Position numbers and translations under genes: made by a program. 64,000 bases of DNA from Holophagales bacterium (GTDB lineage Bacteria > Acidobacteriota > Thermoanaerobaculia > Multivoradales > Multivoraceae): positions 372,001-436,000 of the forward strand of contig VXVC01000004.1 of NCBI GenBank assembly GCA_009836625.1, read 5' to 3'. Of the stretch, positions 57,256 to 64,000 are shown piece by piece; the first letter of the stretch is position 1; each line of letters starts with the position of its first letter. Below the pieces are notes generated by a model. It worked only from the letters and a program-made list of their open reading frames with translations, searched no databases and was not told where the DNA came from.

Positions 57256-59003
57256 CGCGTCGAGCTGCCGTGGAGGAAGAACGAACGGACGCGGCGGAGT
57301 GGCTCGAGAAACCGACGCCAGAGAGCGCCGGGGCGCTGGCGGACGCGGGATACGGTCTGCTGGCGGCGCCGCTTGCCCGTAGAGGTGTCAGGACCCCATC
57401 GGAGGCCGACGCTTTCCTGGCGCCCCATCGACGCGACTTGCACGATCCCTTCCTGCTGCAGGGAATGGAGGAGGCGGTAGACCGCCTGCTGACGGCCTGC
57501 CGCGACAGCGCTACGGTCGCCGTGGTCGGGGACTACGACGTGGATGGCGTGACCGCCTGCGCTCTCCTGACCGCGGTGTTGCGGGCGCTTGGTGCCGAAG
57601 TCGTTCCGATCCTCCCGAACCGGCTCACGGAAGGATATGGCTTCCAGACCGTTCAGGTGGAGAAGGCCGATCGAGCCGGCGCTTCCCTGATCGTCACCGT
57701 GGACTGCGGAACGACTTCCGCCGATGCGGTGCTGGCGGCGATCGAGCGCGGGATCGAGGTGATCGTGACCGACCACCATGTCGTCGGTAGCGACTTTCCC
57801 TCGCAAGCGATCCAGATCAACCCGCTCCAGGATCACTGCGGCTATCCGTTCCGCCACCTCTGCGGAGCCGGACTCGCTTTCAAGCTGGCGCAGGGGATGC
57901 TGCGGCGAAGCGGTCGCGACGAGCCGCTGGCCGCCCTGCTGCGGATCGCGTGCCTGGGCACGATCGCCGACGTCGTGCCGCTGGTGGGAGAGAACCGCGT
58001 GATCGCCGCGCTTGGTCTGCAGGCGCTCTCGGAGGCCCGCTCACCGGGACTGCGGGCGCTGATGCGGGTGGCGCGCATCGCGGGCTCGGTATCGTCGACC
58101 GAGGTCGCGTTCCGCCTCGGACCGCGGATCAACGCCGCTGGACGCCTCGCCGATGCCGGCCTCGCCCTTCGACTGCTCCTGACCCGGGATGCGGCGGAGG
58201 CGGACCGTCTTGCCGGCGAGCTCGACACCCTGAACCGCAACCGTCAGGCGGAGGAGCGGCGGGTCGTCAAGCAGGCTGCCGAGCTCTTTGCGGCCCGTGA
58301 CCCGTTGCCGGGCATTCTGGTGGCCTGGAGCCCCGAGTGGCACCGCGGCGTGGTGGGGATCGCAGCCGGACGCCTTGCCCGCGAGTTTCACCGCCCGGTG
58401 ATCCTCCTGGGCGTGGACGGGGAAACCGGTACCGGATCGGGCCGGAGCATCCCGCATCTCGATCTCCACTCGTTCGTGGCCGGCTTTCGGCATCTGACGA
58501 GCCGGTTCGGCGGCCATCCCCAGGCGATCGGCCTCTCCGTGGCGGTTTCCGAGTTGCCTGAACTCAGAAGCGCGATGGAGGAAGGCGCCGAGTGGCCGCC
58601 CGAGATTCTTGTGCGTCGGCGCGAATACGAGCTGGCGCTCTCCGCCGAGCAGATCGGTACCGGGCTCTACGCGGAACTGGCCAGGCTGGAGCCGCACGGT
58701 GAAGGGAACCGGCGGCCCCTGATACGCCTCGGTCCGCTCGAACGGGTCGGCCCGCTACGCGAGTTCGGCGACAGCCACGTCAAGCTGCGCGTCCGGTCCG
58801 CGCGCGACGGGGGTTCGGAAGCAGGGCGCCCCGTCTGGTTGCTCGGCTGGGGCTGGAAGGAACGGGCGGCCAGGCTCGACGGCCGTTTCGAGGTTCTCGG
58901 CGCCCTGGAGTGGGATTCCTACCAGGGCGGTCCCGTCGTGAGACTCGAAGACGCCCGGACAGCCGGAAACGACCAGGTACCGGAACGTAGAATGTCGGCA
59001 TGA
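57252..59003 (+). CDS. recJ: Single-strand DNA exonuclease RecJ
   Basis: 583 residues, 5'-3' ssDNA exonuclease of recombination and repair. DHH domain: GDYDVDGVTA, TVDCGTTS, VTDHHV and GTIADVVPLVGENR; DHHA1 region with GPRINAAGRL and FGGHPQAIG; C-terminal OB domain. GTG 57252 overlaps the priA stop as GTGA; the longer open frame upstream lies inside priA and is shadow. Confidence 0.95.
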   Translation: MTRRAAVEEERTDAAEWLEKPTPESAGALADAGYGLLAAPLARRGVRTPSEADAFLAPHRRDLHDPFLLQGMEEAVDRLLTACRDSATVAVVGDYDVDGVTACALLTAVLRALGAEVVPILPNRLTEGYGFQTVQVEKADRAGASLIVTVDCGTTSADAVLAAIERGIEVIVTDHHVVGSDFPSQAIQINPLQDHCGYPFRHLCGAGLAFKLAQGMLRRSGRDEPLAALLRIACLGTIADVVPLVGENRVIAALGLQALSEARSPGLRALMRVARIAGSVSSTEVAFRLGPRINAAGRLADAGLALRLLLTRDAAEADRLAGELDTLNRNRQAEERRVVKQAAELFAARDPLPGILVAWSPEWHRGVVGIAAGRLAREFHRPVILLGVDGETGTGSGRSIPHLDLHSFVAGFRHLTSRFGGHPQAIGLSVAVSELPELRSAMEEGAEWPPEILVRRREYELALSAEQIGTGLYAELARLEPHGEGNRRPLIRLGPLERVGPLREFGDSHVKLRVRSARDGGSEAGRPVWLLGWGWKERAARLDGRFEVLGALEWDSYQGGPVVRLEDARTAGNDQVPERRMSA

Positions 59004-61213
59004 CGCCGGACGCCCCTCACGACCCGCAGGAGCCGGCATCCTCAGAGGCGACTTCCCCGGCGGAGGGGCCCGGCTCCGTCTACGGACCTGAGCGGCGGCG
59101 CGCCCCGAACTTCGCCAGACGCCGGCAACTGCGCAACCGCCTGCTGAGGGCCGTCCTGCTGCTGGTTCTGGTCTCCGGTGTCGCCGGCCTCACCGCCATG
59201 TTCTTGCAGGGACGGGAGGAACGCCTCGCAGCCGATCCAGCGGCTGTCGCTGAAGAGTCTGTCGAGGCCGTTGAAGAACCGGAAGCGATCGTCGAGACCG
59301 CCCAGCTCAGCGCGGAGGAGTTCGAGTCGACGCTCGAGCGCGAGGGGACCGAGGTGTTCCGCATCCGTGGTGCTCAGACCAGTTCGGATGATCAGGGAAA
59401 CGTGAGCCTCAGCCAGGTCGAGGTGGACTACCCACAAGGCGGCGACCACTACTCCCTGCGCGCGGACAGTGCGACCTACAACGAAGAGACGAGCGCGACC
59501 CACCTTCAGGGTTCGGTTTCTCTCGAGGGGACCAACGGCCTGGGTGTCGAAACCGACTGGATGGAGCTGGCGGAAGGCGGCATGGTCCTGACCGCGGCGG
59601 ACGACAGCCGTTTCAGTTTCGAGGGCGTCACCGTTCAGGGCGACGACCTGCGGATGGACTTCCGCGAGGAGATTGCCCGTATGGGCGGCGGCGTTCGTCT
59701 GGTCGGCGCGGACGAGACCGACAGCGGCGTGGAGGCCGGTCCGTCCCAATCGGTCCTGGCCGCCGAGACCCTGGAGTACCGCTGGGGTGAGGGGATCGTA
59801 CGGGCTCTCGGCGGGGCCGAGATGTGGCTCGACAGCTTCACGCTGATCGCTCGCGCGTTGGCTTTGTACGAGGGCGAGACCGGTGGCCTCTCAGGACTCG
59901 AGGCGCGAGGCGAGATCGAGTTGAAGGCTCCGCTCGCAACGACGGAACCGGGGGCGGAAGGGGCCGGCAGTCCGGCCGAGGAGTCGGTCTTCGTCCTTCG
60001 CGGTGATGCTCTGGACGTCCGGTTCGACGCCGCCCAGTCTCCCAGCCGGGTCGACCTGAGCGGTCCGAGTTGGGGCGGACCCGCCGTGCTGCGCATTGAC
60101 TATGGAGACGGATCACAGCGCCGCATCCGGGCGAGGCTCCTCGAGTTCAGCTTCACGGAGGGCGTGCTCTCCGAGTTCTCGTCGCGCGGCAGGGTCGAGC
60201 TTCACGAACTCGTGCCCGGCAGGCAACGGCCGCTGCGAGAAGCCTCGAGCGTCGTAGCCGGGGGCCGCTTCGACGCCGACGGCGTCCTGACCGAACTGAC
60301 GCTTGGGGGCAACGTCGAACTGACCGATCGAAGCGAAGCGCCGGTGGCCGCGAGCGCCGACGAGGCGGCCATCGATCCCTCGACGCAACGCGTCGACTTC
60401 CGCGGCCAGCCCGCAAGGCTGGTTCACTCTCAGGGAGAACTCGAGGCTTCCAGGGTGCTTTACGACCAGGCGAACGGTTGTTCCGAGGCGAGTGGAGAGG
60501 TGCGCCTCACCCTCCGCGGCAACGGCGAGGACCCCGGCGGCGCTCTACCGTTCGGCGGAGACGCGTCCGATGCCGGCCCGTCGGTGATCACGGCCGGCGA
60601 GGCGGTGATCTGTGAAGCGGGTGAGAGCCGGTTCCGTGACGATGTGGAGGTGCGGCGCGGCTCGGACCTCCACGCGGCCGCCCAGTTGCGCATCACAGAG
60701 GACGGCCGGCGGATGATCGCGAACGGCGACGTCCGGACGGTCTGGCACGTCCAGCCAGCCGCAGGGGCCCCGAGTTCCGCGAAGACCGGTACGGAAAGCC
60801 AGCCGGAGAGGTGGTCGATCGCCGCGGCTCGCATGAACTACGACGAAGACAGCGGCGAACTGCGCTACAGCGGCGGAGCCGCCGCTGTCCTGGGTGAACA
60901 GAATCTGGAGTGTGACGAGTTGACAGTGGAGGCCGTCCCTGGCGAACAGGGCTCCGCAACAGAGGGATTCCAGGCGCAGACGCTCGTCTGCCTGGGCAAC
61001 GCCCGCCTCGACGACCTCGGTTATGGCCGCTCCGTGGAGGCGAACCGCGCGATCTACGCCTTTGCCGAGCGGATGATCCGCCTCTCCGGCAGCGTCGTGT
61101 TTCGTGAGGGTACGGACGAGTTGCGGGGACCCAGCCTGATCTACTGGATCGACCAGCGTCGCTACGAGATGAGGCCGTCCGGTAGCGCGGCTGCCGGAGC
61201 CGGCGACCCGTGA
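59000..61213 (+). CDS. Fused LptC-LptA LPS-export protein
   Basis: 737 residues. A membrane anchor (about 48-70) follows a charged head, as in LptC. The remainder is a long series of OstA/LptA-like beta segments ([71 protein letters not shown]), with more than one OstA-like block. It probably forms the periplasmic bridge for LPS. Gene order lptCA-lptB-rpoN-ptsN matches the usual lptC-lptA-lptB-rpoN-hpf-ptsN cluster, with lptC and lptA joined and hpf missing here. Confidence 0.85.
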   Translation: MTPDAPHDPQEPASSEATSPAEGPGSVYGPERRRAPNFARRRQLRNRLLRAVLLLVLVSGVAGLTAMFLQGREERLAADPAAVAEESVEAVEEPEAIVETAQLSAEEFESTLEREGTEVFRIRGAQTSSDDQGNVSLSQVEVDYPQGGDHYSLRADSATYNEETSATHLQGSVSLEGTNGLGVETDWMELAEGGMVLTAADDSRFSFEGVTVQGDDLRMDFREEIARMGGGVRLVGADETDSGVEAGPSQSVLAAETLEYRWGEGIVRALGGAEMWLDSFTLIARALALYEGETGGLSGLEARGEIELKAPLATTEPGAEGAGSPAEESVFVLRGDALDVRFDAAQSPSRVDLSGPSWGGPAVLRIDYGDGSQRRIRARLLEFSFTEGVLSEFSSRGRVELHELVPGRQRPLREASSVVAGGRFDADGVLTELTLGGNVELTDRSEAPVAASADEAAIDPSTQRVDFRGQPARLVHSQGELEASRVLYDQANGCSEASGEVRLTLRGNGEDPGGALPFGGDASDAGPSVITAGEAVICEAGESRFRDDVEVRRGSDLHAAAQLRITEDGRRMIANGDVRTVWHVQPAAGAPSSAKTGTESQPERWSIAAARMNYDEDSGELRYSGGAAAVLGEQNLECDELTVEAVPGEQGSATEGFQAQTLVCLGNARLDDLGYGRSVEANRAIYAFAERMIRLSGSVVFREGTDELRGPSLIYWIDQRRYEMRPSGSAAAGAGDP

Positions 61214-61953
61214 CGGAGCAGGCCGAATCCCGCCACCGCATCCGCACCCAGGATGTGCGGAAGGTGTACCGCGGCAGATCCGTCGTCCAGGACGTGTCGA
61301 TCGAGGTCGCCCAAGGAGAGGTCGTCGGGCTGCTTGGGCCCAACGGCGCCGGCAAGACGACGACGTTCTACATCGTCGTTGGACTGACCCGGCCGGACCA
61401 GGGCCGGGTGTTCTTCGATGACATCGAGATTACCGATCTGCCCATGTACCTTCGGGCACAGCAGGGGATCAGCTACCTGCCGCAGGAGCCCTCCGTGTTC
61501 CGGCGACTGTCCGTCGAAGGCAACCTCCGCGCCGTGTTCGAGACCCTGGGTCTCCGCCGCGCGGAGCAGCGACGCCGGATGAACCAGTTGATCGCCGACT
61601 TCGATCTCGTCGCGGTGCGACGCTCGAAAGGGAATCAGCTCTCGGGCGGCGAGCGACGTCGCCTGGAGATCGCCCGCGCTCTGGCGATCGGACCCAGCTT
61701 CATCCTTCTCGACGAGCCGTTTGCCGGAATCGATCCGATCGCCGTTCTCGATATCCAGGCGATCGTCCGCCAGCTTCGCGACATGGGCATCGGGGTCCTG
61801 ATTACCGACCACAACGTCCGTGAGACCCTCAAGATCACCGACCGCGCCTACATCATCAACGACGGCAGAATCCTGCGCACCGGCACTCCGGCGGAGCTGT
61901 CGGCCGACGAGACGGTCCGCAAGATCTACCTGGGCGCCGAGTTCAGTCTCTGA
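61210..61953 (+). CDS. lptB: LPS export ABC transporter ATPase LptB
   Basis: 247 residues: Walker [10 protein letters not shown], signature LSGGERRR, Walker [13 protein letters not shown]-loop DHNVRETL, and the LptB-like [12 protein letters not shown]. Powers LPS extraction from the inner membrane with LptFG (not in window). GTG start overlaps the lptCA stop as GTGA. Confidence 0.96.
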   Translation: MTEQAESRHRIRTQDVRKVYRGRSVVQDVSIEVAQGEVVGLLGPNGAGKTTTFYIVVGLTRPDQGRVFFDDIEITDLPMYLRAQQGISYLPQEPSVFRRLSVEGNLRAVFETLGLRRAEQRRRMNQLIADFDLVAVRRSKGNQLSGGERRRLEIARALAIGPSFILLDEPFAGIDPIAVLDIQAIVRQLRDMGIGVLITDHNVRETLKITDRAYIINDGRILRTGTPAELSADETVRKIYLGAEFSL

Positions 61954-61990
61954 GGGTCGGACAGGTGCCACGGTGGTGATACCGTCGACT

Positions 61991-62006
61991 TGGCATTAAT
62001 CTTGCT
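61991..62006 (+). promoter_or_regulatory. Sigma-54 (-24/-12) promoter before rpoN
   Basis: TGGCATTAATCTTGCT: TGGCA at -24, TTGCT at -12, with GG and GC exactly 10 bases apart. Two changes (TT for CG) from the extended consensus TGGCACG. Predicted start near 62016, leader about 14 bases to the rpoN ATG. Confidence 0.65.
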
Positions 62007-62029
62007 CTCGTCGCACTCGGTAAGCGATC

Positions 62030-63592
62030 ATGGTGCTCCAACAGAGGCTCTCGCTCAAGCTGGCCCAGCGGCTGGTGATGACTCCGTCGCTGCAGCAGGC
62101 GATCAAGCTGCTGCAGATGACGCGGCTGGAGCTTCAGGGCGTCCTCAACCAGGAGATGGTGGAGAACCCGATGCTCGAGGATGGCGGCGAGGAGGAGGAC
62201 ACCGAGGAGGCCGAAGCCGACAGCCCGGAAGCCGAGCCTTCGATGGACGATATCGATCTCGACGCATACTTCAACGACTACCTTGGATCCGAATCGACCG
62301 CGCCGAACACCTTCGAAGCGAGGGAGGCCGTACCCTTCGAGAACCGCATCAGCCGGGAACCGGACCTCTACGACCACCTGCTCTGGCAGTTGCGGCTTTC
62401 CGATGCGAAGCCGCCGCTGCGGGACATAGCGGAACTCGTTATCGGCAACCTGGATGCGGATGGATTCCTCCGCGCCTCGATCGAGGAAATCCAACTCCTC
62501 GGCGCCCAACCCGCCGAGGTGGAGCGCTACCAGGCGGAGGTCGCGATTGCCCGGGAGATGGCGGAGGCGTTTTCACCCAGCCACGAGGGAAACGGAAACC
62601 TCATCGCAGGGCGCGGAGACGAAGGCACGGAACGCAGTTTCGAACCGGTGCCGGTGCCCGGATATCCCGTCGAGTACGTTGACCGTGCTCTGGGCCTGGT
62701 ACGGAGCTTGGATCCTCCGGGGATCGCCTGGCACACGCTGCAGGAGTGCCTGCTGGCTCAACTCGAGGCCCAGGACGAATCCGGGAGCCTGGCCTGGCGC
62801 ATCGTCGAAGAGTGCTGGCAACTGCTGACCCGACGCCAGTTTCGCCAGATCGCGCGGCGTCTCCGCACGCCGCTACCGGCCCTTGAAGCTCCCGTGGAGG
62901 CGATCAGGGCCCTGGAGACCCGCCCGGGCCGTCTCTTCTCCCACGAACACACAGAGTATGTCGAGCCGGATGTCGTCGCCGTGAAGACGGGAGGGGAGTG
63001 GGCGATTCAGTTGAATGACGACGGTCTGCCGAAGCTGCGCATCAGCCGGGCGTACCGCACGATGCTCCAGCGAATGCAGCGCGAAGAAGGCGAGGCCGAG
63101 GCCCGCGAGTTCCTGAAGGACAAGATGCGTTCCGCCATGTGGCTGATGAAGAGCCTGGATCAGCGCCAGAGAACGATCTACAAGGTCGCGGAATCGATCC
63201 TGCGGCAGCAGCGCGGGTTCTTCGATCACGGCATCGACGAACTGCGGCCCATGGTCCTGCGCGATGTCGCCGACGACATCGGAATGCACGAGTCGACGGT
63301 CAGTCGCGTCGTTTCCAACAAGTACATCCACACGCCGCGCGGTCTGTACCCGATGAAGTTCTTCTTCCACAGCGGCATCGACTGTGACCGGGGAGGGGAG
63401 ATCTCCTCCTTGACGGTGAAGCGAAAGCTCCGCCACCTGATCGGCGACGAAGACGGCCGCAGACCGCTCTCCGACTCGGCGTTGACGCGACAACTCCAGC
63501 GAGAGGGGATTAACATCGCTCGGCGGACAGTCGCCAAGTACCGTGATGAACTTGGTATTCCGTCATCGAACGACCGCAAGCAGATCTTCTGA
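62030..63592 (+). CDS. rpoN: RNA polymerase sigma-54 factor
   Basis: 520 residues. N-terminal region I rich in Gln/Leu (LQQRLSLKLAQRLVMTPSLQQAIKLLQM), acidic region II (about 50-100), core-binding domain, HTH (MHESTVSRVVSNKYI) and the RpoN box ARRTVAKYRDE (497-507). The box's ordinary form is ARRTVAKYRE; the extra Asp is a small difference. Needs an AAA+ activator; none is in the window. A -24/-12 site lies in its own upstream region. Confidence 0.97.
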   Translation: MVLQQRLSLKLAQRLVMTPSLQQAIKLLQMTRLELQGVLNQEMVENPMLEDGGEEEDTEEAEADSPEAEPSMDDIDLDAYFNDYLGSESTAPNTFEAREAVPFENRISREPDLYDHLLWQLRLSDAKPPLRDIAELVIGNLDADGFLRASIEEIQLLGAQPAEVERYQAEVAIAREMAEAFSPSHEGNGNLIAGRGDEGTERSFEPVPVPGYPVEYVDRALGLVRSLDPPGIAWHTLQECLLAQLEAQDESGSLAWRIVEECWQLLTRRQFRQIARRLRTPLPALEAPVEAIRALETRPGRLFSHEHTEYVEPDVVAVKTGGEWAIQLNDDGLPKLRISRAYRTMLQRMQREEGEAEAREFLKDKMRSAMWLMKSLDQRQRTIYKVAESILRQQRGFFDHGIDELRPMVLRDVADDIGMHESTVSRVVSNKYIHTPRGLYPMKFFFHSGIDCDRGGEISSLTVKRKLRHLIGDEDGRRPLSDSALTRQLQREGINIARRTVAKYRDELGIPSSNDRKQIF

Positions 63593-63617
63593 GACGAGTT
63601 GAGACCGCGGAGCGACG

Positions 63618-64000
63618 ATGGATCTGGCAAGCCTGGCGAAGCCGCAACTCATCTTCCCGGACTTCGAGGCCAAGAGCCGGGATGGCGCCCTGCGCGCCCT
63701 GACCGAGCGCATCTGCCGCATACTCGGACTGGCGGATCCGGATGTTGTCCTGTCGGCCCTGCGCGAACGGGAAGAGCTGGGTTCCACCGCGCTCGGCGAT
63801 GGCCTGGCCGTGCCGCACGGACGAATCCGCGGCCTGCGGGACATCGTGCTGGCGGTGGCGGTCTCCAGGCGGGGCGTCGACTACGGCGCCGAGGACGGAC
63901 GGCCGGTGCGGGTCTTCTTCGTCCTGCTCTCACCCCAGGAGAGCGCCGGCCGGCACCTGAAGGCGCTCGCGGCCGTGTCGGAGTGGATGAACCGCGGTGG
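63618..64000 (+). CDS. ptsN: PTS IIA-type nitrogen regulator PtsN (partial)
   Basis: N-terminal 127 residues before the window ends, with no stop. IIA-Ntr signature REELGSTALGDGLAVPHGR holds the phospho-acceptor His67. Regulatory PTS protein that couples nitrogen and carbon status, often next to rpoN. Short enough in the window that its full length is unknown. Confidence 0.9.
   Translation, partial: MDLASLAKPQLIFPDFEAKSRDGALRALTERICRILGLADPDVVLSALREREELGSTALGDGLAVPHGRIRGLRDIVLAVAVSRRGVDYGAEDGRPVRVFFVLLSPQESAGRHLKALAAVSEWMNRG

Overview
The window is a dense, GC-rich (roughly two-thirds G+C by eye) stretch of core bacterial chromosome. It has about 55 protein genes, six tRNA genes, one RNase P RNA, and only one gene-free stretch longer than 300 bases. 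I see no insertion sequence, prophage, CRISPR array or defence island. The cell is diderm: it has LPS-export genes (LptC/LptA fusion, LptB), a LolB-like lipoprotein, a TolC-like outer-membrane protein and lipobox proteins. Sigma-54 with PtsN, a CarD regulator, a bactofilin, a K+-dependent-type membrane pyrophosphatase and a class-A RNase P RNA fit Acidobacteriota or a former-deltaproteobacterial lineage. I cannot place it more precisely without a tree.

Layout. 1-5.9 kb: dtd, an HU/IHF protein, a TPR protein, then a lolB-ispE-tRNA-Gln-prs block like the one known in proteobacteria. 5.9-11.7 kb: rplY(ctc)-pth, hppA, the rpsF-rpsR-rplI ribosomal operon and a methyltransferase. 11.7-19.9 kb: a penicillin-binding protein on the minus strand, then uvrB-uvrC, rnpB and an LD-carboxypeptidase. 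20-29.7 kb: a tightly coupled run recG, glycosyltransferase, scpA, scpB, rluB, cmk and a large NtrY-like kinase, mostly with 4-base overlaps. 29.6-38.5 kb: MscS channel, glutamine cyclotransferase, GYF-AIM24 protein, tRNA-Gly, bactofilin, and a minus-strand rluD-lspA-thiE group followed by a FecR/DUF6600-like repeat protein. 38.7-44.4 kb: def, a cohesin-like lipoprotein, cysS, YraN, a Gly-Cys-Leu tRNA trio and feoAB. 44.4-53.5 kb: crotonase, an unknown envelope protein, dnaB-alr, purC, a SulP transporter and a TolC-like protein. 53.5-64 kb: tRNA-Leu with a decayed 3' copy beside it, carD, a small zinc-ribbon membrane protein, priA-recJ, lptCA-lptB, rpoN and the start of ptsN.

The most interesting signals concern sigma-54. 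The window encodes sigma-54 (rpoN) and, next to it, PtsN. A -24/-12 promoter sits just upstream of rpoN itself, suggesting autoregulation. A textbook-perfect -24/-12 element sits upstream of the FecR-like repeat protein. Other notable points: LptC and LptA appear fused in one 737-residue protein. Two genes (alr and a methyltransferase) seem to start at CTG with good ribosome binding sites. A decayed 33-base tRNA-Leu 3' copy lies next to the intact gene. Several enzymes have substitutions at normally conserved residues (FeoB G4 motif, crotonase glutamates, Pth asparagine).
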